A DNA stretch of 64,000 nucleotides from Oceanobacillus chungangensis (GTDB lineage: Bacteria > Bacillota > Bacilli > Bacillales > Amphibacillaceae). Each line of letters begins with the position of its first letter. The stretch's first letter is position 1. The DNA lies in the NCBI RefSeq assembly GCF_003369565.1, contig NZ_PIOD01000005.1:62001-126000 (forward strand), in the 5' to 3' direction. The position numbers and the translations under genes were made by a program. Positions 46,603-55,304 of the stretch are shown here, piece by piece. Below the pieces are notes generated by a model. The model worked only from the letters and a program-made list of their open reading frames with translations, was not told the DNA's origin and ran no database searches.

Positions 46603-47838
46603 ATGTTAAACTTTCCATTTATTAATAGAAAGTATAACGATTATACCAATTGGGTCAAAGATCATTCTTATGGAATCAATGATTTGGCAACAAGTAAGTT
46701 TGAAGATTTCTCATTCTTAGAGGAAGTGATTAGTGAGAAAAGAATTGTTTGGTTAGGCGAAAATGGGCATGGAATTAGAGAGCATAACCTGCTTAAGAAT
46801 AAAGTCGTTCACTATCTCTATCATAAAATGGGATTTAAAGTGATAGCATTCGAAAGCGGGTTAACGGAATGTTATACCTCTAACTATGTTAAAGATGAAC
46901 TTTCAGCGAAACAATTATTGGATAAATCCATTTTTTCATTGTGGAAAACAGAAGAAACATATCCATTATTTGGGTTAATAAAAGATAACAGGGAGTTGAA
47001 ACTTATAGGTTTTGATTTTCAGCCCTCTATGAAACAGAGTTTGTTGACGGACTTTTTGGATAAGATAAATATTGACTTCCCACAGGAATTTATAATCAAT
47101 ATACAAAATGTGGAAGAAAAAACAGCCGATTGGTATGACCGTATGGGCAAATATAAAGCAAGAAGAAAGAGAGTGCCCAAAGATATTTTGCAGGAATATA
47201 AATTATTTCAAAAAGAACAAAATGAGCGGATAGATCGTTTACATCATATACTGAACGATATTAAAAAGTATTTTATTAATATTGCTTTGGACATGCCCTA
47301 TAAATTCATTAAGAAGGCATTGGACAATAAACGCCTATTTTTAAATCATTTTACTGATAACGACAGAGTTTATTCCAAATTCCGAGATCAAGTAATGGCA
47401 GCTAACTTAGAATGGATTTGTAATGAATTATATCCCAATGAAAAGATTATCATTTGGGCCCACAATGCTCATATTTATAAAAATTATCAATCAATTACGA
47501 AGTACAGACCAATGGGGTCATTAATAAGCAAAGCATTGATGGATGACTCTTATTACATTGGACTTTTTATGTATGAAGGAGAGGCAGCTTTGATTAATCG
47601 AACAGTCTATAAAATTGGCAAACCTCCGAAAAAGAGTTTAGAGGATTATATGAATCATACCGATTCAGTGATTTCGTTTCTGGATTTCTCAAATGTCAAT
47701 CCACGATCATTCAATAAGTGGATATTTGAAAAAACGTTAATATTAGAGCATGGTACGATGCAAAAATTGATAACACCAGCAGAGCAATTTGATGGGATAT
47801 TTTTTGTGAAAGAGGTTTCGCCACCTCATTATATATAG
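46603..47838 (+). CDS. Erythromycin-esterase-family protein
   Basis: A 411-residue cytosolic protein of the EreA/EreB-like hydrolase family. The catalytic-type motif WLGENGHGIREHN lies near residue 49, with the family His and Glu, and VIAFESGL near 82; WAHNAHIYK near 285 is the second conserved histidine block. TAGGAGG precedes the ATG. It is the third gene of the MarR cassette. Macrolide hydrolysis cannot be assumed, since most family members have other or unknown substrates. Confidence 0.85.
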   Translation: MLNFPFINRKYNDYTNWVKDHSYGINDLATSKFEDFSFLEEVISEKRIVWLGENGHGIREHNLLKNKVVHYLYHKMGFKVIAFESGLTECYTSNYVKDELSAKQLLDKSIFSLWKTEETYPLFGLIKDNRELKLIGFDFQPSMKQSLLTDFLDKINIDFPQEFIINIQNVEEKTADWYDRMGKYKARRKRVPKDILQEYKLFQKEQNERIDRLHHILNDIKKYFINIALDMPYKFIKKALDNKRLFLNHFTDNDRVYSKFRDQVMAANLEWICNELYPNEKIIIWAHNAHIYKNYQSITKYRPMGSLISKALMDDSYYIGLFMYEGEAALINRTVYKIGKPPKKSLEDYMNHTDSVISFLDFSNVNPRSFNKWIFEKTLILEHGTMQKLITPAEQFDGIFFVKEVSPPHYI

Positions 47839-47954
47839 AATTTCTAAGAATGGAGGAAATAATTTAATGCTATCTGACTTATTTTCCTTCATCTATTTTA
47901 ACTTGGCTTTTGAATATCGAAGCGAAAATGGCTCTAAACCTACCCACAATCACA

Positions 47955-47997
47955 ATAAAAAACCCGCCATGAGGCCACTTACACTCCTTAAGGCGGA
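47955..47997 (-). terminator. Terminator of recQ
   Basis: On the minus strand CCGCC pairs with GGCGGG with a partly paired loop, followed by TTTTTTATT. Confidence 0.8.
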
Positions 47998-48007
47998 TCC
48001 TAATACT

Positions 48008-50152
48008 CTACATCAACCCGTTCTTCACTAAAACAGCTTTTATTTTCGTATAATCATAGCCCTCAGGTAATGCTTCCTTCAAAGGCTTTAGTTGGGGCTC
48101 TTCGATTTGTTCGCGTGCTGCTAGTACTGCGGCTTCTTCTTCATCATTAAAAAAGATTCCCCATGCAATTGGATGACCCTCTTCAAATGCTTTGAAAATA
48201 TGGTTTTCAACTGTCTGCTTTTTCATTTCACGAATGGTAGCTATGTCTTTGATTTGTTTACCAGATTGGAACATTTGATACGAAATAATATGGCTCGGGC
48301 GATCATCATCAGCCGTTTTGGACTTTGTTCTCGGAGCAGAAGAGTCTCCAGTAATTCGGATTTTTTCTTTTATATTCGGGTTCTCTTTACGCCAATTTTG
48401 AATGATTGTAAGGAATTCTTCACCATATTGCTCATATTTCTTTTCACCAATACCTTTGATTTCCAGCATGTCTTCTTTTGTAACTGGGAAATATCGACTC
48501 AATTCCTTTAAGGTGACATCGGAGAATAGTACATATGGTGGGACACCTTTATCATCGGCAATTTGTTTTCTTAATGTGCGTAATTGAGAGAATAAATCTT
48601 CTTGATAGTCTGCTTCATCACTTGTTGGAATGGTAAGAGTAAACATTTCAACTGGACGCTTTCCTTTGAGCACGTCAACAGAGTTTTGGTTCAATTTTAA
48701 TGTTGGGAACTTACCCTCCTCGGTTGCAAGCAATCGTTCGGCAATAAGGAAGTGGATTCGTTCTGTAAGTTCTTTCTCTGTATAAGCGGACATAATTCCA
48801 TAGGTTGTGAGCTGGTCTAATCGGAATTCCTTTAGTTTTTTATCACGAGAACCTTTTAATACTTTTGCTGTCATCCCGACTCCGAAACGTTCGCCCATTC
48901 GTTTCACACAGGATAATATCATTTGTGCTTCTTCTGTGATGTCATCTTTTTCCTTAAGTTCCACACAGTTACTGCAGCGACCGCAAGTCATTTTTGTAAC
49001 TTTGTCATCGAAGTATTCTAAGATAAAAGATGATAAGCAACTATGTGTATGACAATAATTAATCATTTCTTGAAGCTTATGGTACTCATTTTGCTTAGCA
49101 GCATCATCCATTAACGATTGCTCGATTAAGAATTTCTGTAGCTGTACGTCCTGCTGCGAGAAAAGTAAAATACAGTCACTGTGTTCTCCATCTCTTCCAG
49201 CTCTTCCAGCTTCTTGATAGTAGGACTCAATATTCATTGGCATGGCATAATGAATGACAAACCTTACATTGGATTTATCGATTCCCATTCCAAATGCATT
49301 GGTGGCAATCATGATTGAGCTCTCATCATGTATAAAGGCTGCTTGTGCTTGTTTACGCTCGATTTCCGACATGCCAGCATGGTATTTAGCGACGTTTGTC
49401 CCTCTTCTAGTTAGCTGTTCATGCAATGTATCCGCCTGTTTACGGGTTGCTGTGTAAATGATGCCAGATTCATTTGGATGTTCCTGGAGAAAGGACCGAA
49501 TATAGCTCGTCTTATCTTTCCCTTTAACAATGTGGAAAGATAGATTATCACGTTCGAATCCTGTATTAACAACATGTTCAATATGCAATAATTCCTTAAT
49601 ATCGTTAATTACTTCCTCTGTAGCTGTCGCTGTAAGAGCGACGAACACTGGAATATTATTTAGCTTCTTCAAATTGGGAACAATTGAACGGTAGCTTGGT
49701 CTAAAGTCGTGTCCCCATTGAGAAATACAGTGTGCCTCATCGAATGCGACTAGAGCAATTCGAATTTTTCTTACTAAATTTACAAATGATCCCGATTCAA
49801 ATCGCTCTGGTGCAACATAAACAAATTTATAACGACCGGAAGAAATATCGCGTAACCTTGTTTGTTGTTCACCTGCTGTAAGGGAGCTATTGATATAAGT
49901 AGCGGCAATACCATAGGAGTTTAGTGCATCGACTTGATCTTTCATCAATGAGATTAATGGGGAAATAATAATTGCAGTTCCGTCCATTGATAAACCAGGG
50001 ATCTGGTAGCATAAAGATTTACCTCCTCCTGTTGGCATGACAGCAAGTGTGTTTTTCAACTGTAATATATGTTCAATTGTAGCAACTTGCCCAGGACGAA
50101 AGGTCTCATAACCAAAATACGTTTGCAGAATTTTTTCTTCTTTTACTAACAT
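48008..50152 (-). CDS. recQ: ATP-dependent DNA helicase RecQ
   Basis: A 714-residue 3'-5' helicase for recombination and fork repair. Walker A MPTGGGKS is near residue 43, motif II FDEAHCISQWGHDFRP near 138, and motif VI QEAGRAGRDG near 322. The zinc-binding cysteines are in CGRCSNC; RQC and an HRDC domain (about 510-590) follow. A C-terminal helix-turn-helix-like segment (about 628-690) completes it. The ATG at 50152 is chosen because AAAGGAGGAAC lies upstream; the longer in-frame start includes that site. Confidence 0.94.
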   Translation of the reverse strand: MLVKEEKILQTYFGYETFRPGQVATIEHILQLKNTLAVMPTGGGKSLCYQIPGLSMDGTAIIISPLISLMKDQVDALNSYGIAATYINSSLTAGEQQTRLRDISSGRYKFVYVAPERFESGSFVNLVRKIRIALVAFDEAHCISQWGHDFRPSYRSIVPNLKKLNNIPVFVALTATATEEVINDIKELLHIEHVVNTGFERDNLSFHIVKGKDKTSYIRSFLQEHPNESGIIYTATRKQADTLHEQLTRRGTNVAKYHAGMSEIERKQAQAAFIHDESSIMIATNAFGMGIDKSNVRFVIHYAMPMNIESYYQEAGRAGRDGEHSDCILLFSQQDVQLQKFLIEQSLMDDAAKQNEYHKLQEMINYCHTHSCLSSFILEYFDDKVTKMTCGRCSNCVELKEKDDITEEAQMILSCVKRMGERFGVGMTAKVLKGSRDKKLKEFRLDQLTTYGIMSAYTEKELTERIHFLIAERLLATEEGKFPTLKLNQNSVDVLKGKRPVEMFTLTIPTSDEADYQEDLFSQLRTLRKQIADDKGVPPYVLFSDVTLKELSRYFPVTKEDMLEIKGIGEKKYEQYGEEFLTIIQNWRKENPNIKEKIRITGDSSAPRTKSKTADDDRPSHIISYQMFQSGKQIKDIATIREMKKQTVENHIFKAFEEGHPIAWGIFFNDEEEAAVLAAREQIEEPQLKPLKEALPEGYDYTKIKAVLVKNGLM

Positions 50153-50339
50153 TACAGCTGTTCCTCCTTTTTCTAATTTCATCCTATCATATTTATAATT
50201 GGAAAGGTTAATTTGAATTGAAATATATCAAGATTACCTTGGCAGATAACGATTCAGATAAAAAAATATGAAACAATTAGAAATTTAAACGAGGATATGT
50301 TATAGTGTGTTTATAATAAAATACGGTTTGATTTAGGTG

Positions 50340-50389
50340 GAGTCTGTCAACAAGGGATGATTATTTTCTTTGTTAACAGGCTCTTTTTT
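50340..50389 (+). terminator. Leader hairpin with T-run, far upstream of the DUF1646 gene
   Basis: GAGTCTGTCAACAAG pairs with CTTTGTTAACAGGCTC with a G-U pair and one mismatch, followed by seven T. It lies about 285 bp before the next gene, with no open frame in front. That suggests a leader or attenuator, or a small RNA terminator. A TATAAT at 50312 is a possible -10 box without a clear -35. Confidence 0.6.
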
Positions 50390-50673
50390 ATTTACTATAG
50401 GATAGGGACTATTCAGATAAATGAGGAGATAGGTCGGATAGGATTAGCTATTAATCAAAAGTTATTTTCGCTAGTCTATATTAGTCACCTTAGGAGATTA
50501 CAGGTTTCAATTAATCATCCGTATTTCAAACTCAACAAATAATTGAAATTTGTGGAATTTTCCTTTTTCTATAAAAAATGGTAAAGTTAGAAATGAATCG
50601 ACTTATTATTCTATTTTCTTGAAACTATAATAAGTTATAAAATTATGTACATAAAAGGTTGGAGGTTAAGTTT
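50390..50673. other. Non-coding leader region of the DUF1646 gene
   Basis: No credible gene; a 61-codon frame from 50357 starts inside the hairpin and lacks a ribosome site. GAGGAGATAGGTCGGATAGGATT near 50421 is purine-rich, and the DNA after 50520 is very A/T-rich. This gap may hold the gene's own promoter. Confidence 0.4.
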
Positions 50674-51690
50674 ATGACTGTTGGTCTGATAATTATATTA
50701 TTACTTGTACTGTTTTTACCGTTCTTTGTTAAGCCGGTTGAACAAAATCTAGAAGTATTTTTATTTGTGATGGGTCTATTATCAGCGATTGTTGCTGGTG
50801 TTCTAAATTGGGAATTATTTACTCATGCCTTAAAGGATCCAGTTAATATTACACTCGCAGTATTAATTGCTGGTTTATTATTTAAGTGGTTAAAAACACC
50901 AATTGAAAAAGGGATTTTGAAAGTAAGCCAAGCAATGAGTATTCGTTTATTTTTAGCGATTATCATCGTTATTTTAGGACTTATTTCTAGTGTTATCACA
51001 GCGATTGTCGCTGCAATTGTTTTAGTAGCAATCATTAGTATTTTACAGCTTGATCGAAAGACGCAAATACAAGCAGTAATACTAGCATGTTTCTCAATCG
51101 GCTTAGGTGCTGTCTTAACACCGCTTGGGGAACCTTTGTCAACAATTACAACGAGTAAACTAAATGAGGATTTCTTCTACCTATTTGATTTAATTGGTAT
51201 AGAAGTAATTGTCGCTGTTGTGATTATAGGTGTATTTTCATTCTTCTTCTTAAAACCAAAGGAAAATACTGAAATAGCGACTGGAGATAATAGTGAAGAA
51301 AGTTATAAGGAAATTATTATTCGCTCGATCAATATTTATCTATTCGTAATGGGCCTTACTCTACTTGGTGCAGGTTATGAGACTTTGGTGAACCTTTACT
51401 TACTTGACTTAAGTCCATCTGTACTATATTGGATAAATATGATTTCAGCTGTTCTAGATAATGCAACATTAGCTGCTGCGGAAATAAGCCCAGCAATGGA
51501 TCCAGAAACCATTCGCTTCCTTTTACTTGGTTTAATTATTAGTGGGGGAATGTTAATCCCAGGAAACATCCCAAATATTATTTCAGCAAATAAGTTAGGA
51601 ATTACGAGTAAAGAATGGGCTAAATATGGTGTTCCAATTGGTCTAGTGGGAATGGTTATCTTCTATATTTACCTAATTTTAGCTAGTTAA
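50674..51690 (+). CDS. DUF1646 predicted cation transporter
   Basis: A 338-residue membrane protein with about ten helices. It shows the DUF1646 pattern of two similar halves, with TPLGEPLSTITTSKL near residue 150 and LDNATLAAAEISPAM near 264. The family belongs to the ion-transporter superfamily and is thought to move Na+ or similar ions. The ATG at 50674 follows TTGGAGG by eight bases; an in-frame TTG at 50659 lies before that site and is rejected. It is followed by an Na+/H+ antiporter gene. Confidence 0.85.
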   Translation: MTVGLIIILLLVLFLPFFVKPVEQNLEVFLFVMGLLSAIVAGVLNWELFTHALKDPVNITLAVLIAGLLFKWLKTPIEKGILKVSQAMSIRLFLAIIIVILGLISSVITAIVAAIVLVAIISILQLDRKTQIQAVILACFSIGLGAVLTPLGEPLSTITTSKLNEDFFYLFDLIGIEVIVAVVIIGVFSFFFLKPKENTEIATGDNSEESYKEIIIRSINIYLFVMGLTLLGAGYETLVNLYLLDLSPSVLYWINMISAVLDNATLAAAEISPAMDPETIRFLLLGLIISGGMLIPGNIPNIISANKLGITSKEWAKYGVPIGLVGMVIFYIYLILAS

Positions 51691-51726
51691 CGATTAGGAA
51701 GGCAGTTGTTAGATTCGTAAAGTAAA

Positions 51727-51771
51727 GATAGCCTCCCCGCAGCTTTACACAAATGCTGGAGAAGGCTTATC
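51727..51771 (+). other. Stable hairpin between the two ion-transporter genes
   Basis: GATA-GCCT-CC pairs with GG-AGAAGGC-TTATC with single-base bulges, and inner GCAGC pairs with GCTG. There is no T-run, so it is not a classical terminator. Confidence 0.45.
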
Positions 51772-51814
51772 AAATAGAAAAAGAATAATATACTCGCTTA
51801 TCTTATTAAAGAAA

Positions 51815-51865
51815 GCGTTGGTTCCAATTTGATAAATTTTAATTGGAGCTCAACGTTTTTTATTT
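51815..51865 (+). terminator. Terminator-like hairpin before the antiporter gene
   Basis: GCGTTG..TCCAATT pairs with AATTGGA..CAACG, followed by TTTTTTATTT. It ends 70 bp before the antiporter start, so it may end the DUF1646 transcript or attenuate the antiporter. Confidence 0.7.
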
Positions 51866-51937
51866 CCACTTAATAATTTACATTTCCTCCATTCACCTAT
51901 AAACTGTCAATATATTATTTTTGGTTGGAGGTGTAAG

Positions 51938-53800
51938 ATGTTCCCTTTAGAATTATTTGAAATCATGCTAATTGGTATATTAGGTATTGGCTCACAATGG
52001 ATTGCATGGCGCTACCGTATGCCAGCAATAGTCGTTATGTCGATAACGGGATTATTAGTCGGGCCAATCTTTGGAATAATAAACCCTGAAGAAGGATTCG
52101 GCGATTTATATAGCCCAATTATTTCAGTTGCTGTAGCAATTATTCTATTTGAAGGCAGCTTGAACTTAAACTTTAAGGAGCTTCGTGATATCGGTAAGCC
52201 TGTTTTCAGGATCTCGACACTTGGTGCATTTATTGCTTGGATTTTAGGTTCATTAACAGCTCATTATGTTGCGGGATTATCATGGGCCGTAGCGTTTGTG
52301 ATCGGTGGATTGTTTATCGTAACGGGTCCGACCGTTATCATGCCACTACTTCGTCAAGCAAAGTTAAATCCTAGACCAGCAAAAGTTCTTAAATGGGAAG
52401 GAATAATTGTTGACCCATTTGGTGCATTACTTGCTGTCTTTGCTTTCAAGGTTATTGAATTTTTAACGGGAGTTATTCCAGATATAACACATCTCCTATT
52501 GTTCTTTGCTGCTTCTATTTTTGCAGTACTATTAGGTTGGGTCTTGGGTAGAGGACTAGGTTGGTTGTTCGAAGAGGGGCATGTTCCAGAGTTTCTAAAA
52601 TCGCCTGTAGTTGTAGTTGTTGTTATCTTCTGCTTTACCTTAGCAGATATTGTTATGCATGAAACGGGACTTCTTTCTGTCACTGCAATGGGACTGACAC
52701 TTGCAAACCTAGGGATAAGTTCAATTTCCGATATGCGACATTTCAAGGAAAATATTACCGTTTTATTAACGTCGAGCATTTTTATTATGCTGACTGCTTC
52801 GCTCGAAAGGGAGACATTACTGCAAATATTTAGCCCGAATATTATTGGCTATGTTCTATTAATGATGTTTGCAGTCAGACCATTATCGATATTCTTATCA
52901 ACCATCGGGACAGGATTATCACTTAATGAGAAAACATTAGTAGGCTGGATTGCCCCACGAGGGATTGTTGCTTTAACGGTTTCTAGCTATTTTGCGACGA
53001 TCCTGCTTGATGCTGGATATCAGGATGCGGAAATTCTAACAGCTTTAACCTTTGCACTCGTCATCTTTACCGTTGTTGCTCATGGGTTTTCCATTGGCTG
53101 GCTAGCAAAGAAGCTTGGCCTATCATCAGAAGGGCACCCTGGAGCGTTGTTAATTGGTAGTAATAAATTTACCGTTGAATTGTCAAAGTCATTATCAAAG
53201 GCAGATATTCCTGTTATTATCGTTGATTCGAATTGGGAAAATCTAAGTCTCGCTCGTAAAGCCGGAGTTTCCTTTTATTATGGTGATATGCTTTCTGAAC
53301 AAACGGAGCATATATTAGATACGATTCCATATGATTATCTACTAGCGGTTACAGATGACCATGCTTATAATTCATTGGCTTGTACAACATTTGTACCAGA
53401 GTATGGAAGAACCAATGTCTTTAAAATTAGCCCATATACAGAATATGGAAATGGTTATTCAACAGGTATTGTTTCCAAAGTTGGCGGGCGAATCCTGTTT
53501 GATAAGAAATTTTATTTAGAGGATTTGCTCCAAAAGCTTGAAGAGGGCTATGTATTTAGACAGACCACACTGACAGAGCAATTTAGTCATGAACAATACG
53601 TCGCTGAAAAGGATGACGAGACTGTTTTCTTATATTTAATAAAACCATCTGGCCAACTGAAATTTTATTCAGAAGAAATGCGTACTGTACCGTCAACAGG
53701 GGATAAGATTATCAGCTTGACACCGCCAACAAAGGAAAAAGAGAAGATTCAAGCGAAAATAGAAAGCATTCGTGAAGATGAAAATGAAAATCAAAAATAA
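51938..53800 (+). CDS. CPA1-type Na+(K+)/H+ antiporter with C-terminal RCK domain
   Basis: A 620-residue protein with about 12 helices in the first 400 residues and the ion-binding WEGIIVDPFGALLA near residue 153. After the membrane part an RCK/TrkA-N domain starts ALLIGSNKFTVELSKSL (about 403) and binds nucleotides; a TrkA-C-like tail ends in a charged segment. It expels Na+ or K+ in exchange for protons. TTGGAGGTG precedes the ATG. Ion choice and nucleotide ligand are not deducible. Confidence 0.92.
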   Translation: MFPLELFEIMLIGILGIGSQWIAWRYRMPAIVVMSITGLLVGPIFGIINPEEGFGDLYSPIISVAVAIILFEGSLNLNFKELRDIGKPVFRISTLGAFIAWILGSLTAHYVAGLSWAVAFVIGGLFIVTGPTVIMPLLRQAKLNPRPAKVLKWEGIIVDPFGALLAVFAFKVIEFLTGVIPDITHLLLFFAASIFAVLLGWVLGRGLGWLFEEGHVPEFLKSPVVVVVVIFCFTLADIVMHETGLLSVTAMGLTLANLGISSISDMRHFKENITVLLTSSIFIMLTASLERETLLQIFSPNIIGYVLLMMFAVRPLSIFLSTIGTGLSLNEKTLVGWIAPRGIVALTVSSYFATILLDAGYQDAEILTALTFALVIFTVVAHGFSIGWLAKKLGLSSEGHPGALLIGSNKFTVELSKSLSKADIPVIIVDSNWENLSLARKAGVSFYYGDMLSEQTEHILDTIPYDYLLAVTDDHAYNSLACTTFVPEYGRTNVFKISPYTEYGNGYSTGIVSKVGGRILFDKKFYLEDLLQKLEEGYVFRQTTLTEQFSHEQYVAEKDDETVFLYLIKPSGQLKFYSEEMRTVPSTGDKIISLTPPTKEKEKIQAKIESIREDENENQK

Positions 53801-53881
53801 CGATTCAAAAAAACTTGATTCGTATCATTCATAGCTAATTTTAGATAAACTGCGAGGTAGTTTAATGTACCAAGGGCTCTC

Positions 53882-54012
53882 GGACCAGTCGCTCCAGAAA
53901 TACACTTCGCGCATCCTAAGGGAGCTGGTGAGCCTTCTTGTGCTGACGCACTTCGTAGTCTCACCTAGGCTCTTCTTCCCGTAGGAGTCTTCGTGTATTT
54001 CTTCCGCTGGTA
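53882..54012. repeat. Dispersed palindromic repeat, copy F
   Basis: In the same orientation as copy C: GACCAGTCGCTCCAGAAATA at the left, GAGCTGGTGAGCC within, GTGTATTTCTTCCGCTGG at the right. The left inner arm (GCATCCTAAGGGAGC) agrees with copy A rather than with B, C and E, so the family has at least two sequence subtypes. It lies in a 330-bp gap without a gene. Confidence 0.86.
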
Positions 54013-54100
54013 TTGTGCAGTAACTAGAAACGGCAAACTTAATTGATTTAGCTAAAAGAATCGAGCCACTTGTAAATGAAACTCGCTTAACAAAAAAAGC

Positions 54101-54139
54101 AAAAAATATAGAAGGAGTGACGCTTATATTAGCGTCACT
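54101..54139 (-). terminator. Terminator overlapping the stop of the coiled-coil gene
   Basis: The perfect 9-bp stem AGTGACGCT / AGCGTCACT is followed on the minus strand by CCTTCTATATTTTTT. The stop codon (54135-54137) lies inside the stem. Confidence 0.75.
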
Positions 54140-54317
54140 CTATTTTATCTAATTGGCGATTTACTTCCGCAATTTCGTCCTCTAAACGAATTAATTGCTG
54201 CTCAGCGGAGGAAACCCTTCCACGCACATATTCTAATTTATCCATATCACTTTGAATTCGAACATAATCTGACTTTAATTCATCAAGCTTTGCTTGCAGT
54301 TCTCTTTTCTCCATCAT
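54135..54317 (-). CDS. Short coiled-coil protein, SE1832-like
   Basis: A 60-residue, highly charged helical protein with heptads across nearly its full length (KLDELKSDYVRIQSDMDKLE, then VRGRVSSAEQQLIRLEDEI). It resembles the SE1832 family of small Firmicute proteins with no known function. GGGGTGG lies upstream of two adjacent ATGs. Confidence 0.75.
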   Translation of the reverse strand: MMEKRELQAKLDELKSDYVRIQSDMDKLEYVRGRVSSAEQQLIRLEDEIAEVNRQLDKIE

Positions 54318-54409
54318 CGATAAACCACCCCTCTACTCTTAGTTTAGTGAAAATGGCTTTACATAACAAGAAAATTCGTTAATATTAGAAAAAAAGGGGG
54401 AGGAATAGT

Positions 54410-55255
54410 ATGAAGCTTTCATTAGCAACTTCTGTTTCAGACTATAGGAACAAGGTGGATTCATTATTATTGAAAAAAGAATGCTGCAATAATTTAATAT
54501 TGGGCTTGTTAGGGAACTTTCAAGAGGACGAACCAGATTGCTATCTAGGGTACGTAGAACGCGATGGAGAAGTTATCTATGCATTCATGCAAACACCTCC
54601 GCATAACTGGATATTGGCAGATGTCGAAAGTGTAGAAAAAGCGGTCTTGGAAGAGATTGCTAGCTTCATATATGATAAGGATTTACATGTTCCAGGCGTC
54701 CTTGGACCAGATCTATATGTTGAAAGATTTGTCAGCAAATATGAGAATTTGAGTAAAAGAAACGCTAACTTGCATATGAATGAATTGATTTATCAACTCG
54801 ATTTGGTGCAGGTAGAAATCGACGGAAACGGTCAGCTAGTTCAAGCAAGTAATGAAGACTACTCACTAATAAAAAGCTGGTTAATTCAATTTGGCATTGA
54901 GGCCAGGGTGCCAATTACTGAACAAAGGGCATCCATTCTCGCGCGGACGTATTTAGAAAATGGATCGGTTTATCTTTGGAAATTAAAGAATCGAGCGGTA
55001 TCGATGGTTAATAAGTCTAGACAGACGAAGCATGGCGCGACCGTTAATGCTGTTTTCACACCAGACGAGTTTAAACGAAATGGTTATGCAACTAATGTTG
55101 TAGCTGCACTAAGCCAAAAGCTTTTAGATGAAGGTCTGAAGTTCTGTAGTTTGTACACGGATCGAAGCAACCCAACTTCAAATAGCATTTATAAGAAAAT
55201 CGGCTACAAAGAAGTCGGTACATCGATTGTCTATCATTTTGAAAAAATAGATTAA
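54410..55255 (+). CDS. GNAT-family N-acetyltransferase
   Basis: A 281-residue protein with the GNAT fold in its C-terminal half. The acetyl-CoA loop is near FKRNGYATNVVAAL (about residue 222), followed by YTDRSNPTSNSIYKKIGYKE. The N-terminal half is a more divergent, related domain. The substrate is unknown. GGGGGAGG precedes the ATG. It converges with the AI-2E-family gene at a shared terminator. Confidence 0.88.
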   Translation: MKLSLATSVSDYRNKVDSLLLKKECCNNLILGLLGNFQEDEPDCYLGYVERDGEVIYAFMQTPPHNWILADVESVEKAVLEEIASFIYDKDLHVPGVLGPDLYVERFVSKYENLSKRNANLHMNELIYQLDLVQVEIDGNGQLVQASNEDYSLIKSWLIQFGIEARVPITEQRASILARTYLENGSVYLWKLKNRAVSMVNKSRQTKHGATVNAVFTPDEFKRNGYATNVVAALSQKLLDEGLKFCSLYTDRSNPTSNSIYKKIGYKEVGTSIVYHFEKID

Positions 55256-55260
55256 CAAAA

Positions 55261-55298
55261 AGCAAGGGAATAGTGCGCTACTATTCCCTTGCTTTTTT
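55261..55298. terminator. Bidirectional terminator, GNAT and AI-2E genes
   Basis: The 14-bp perfect stem AGCAAGGGAATAGT / ACTATTCCCTTGCT has runs of A before and T after it. Confidence 0.93.
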
Positions 55299-55304
55299 GA
55301 AAAT

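Noticed and set aside
50153-50182. Ten extra N-terminal codons for RecQ
   Set aside because: The extension contains the Shine-Dalgarno for the ATG at 50152.
50357-50542. 61-codon plus-strand frame
   Set aside because: Starts inside a hairpin, has no ribosome site and no recognisable protein features.
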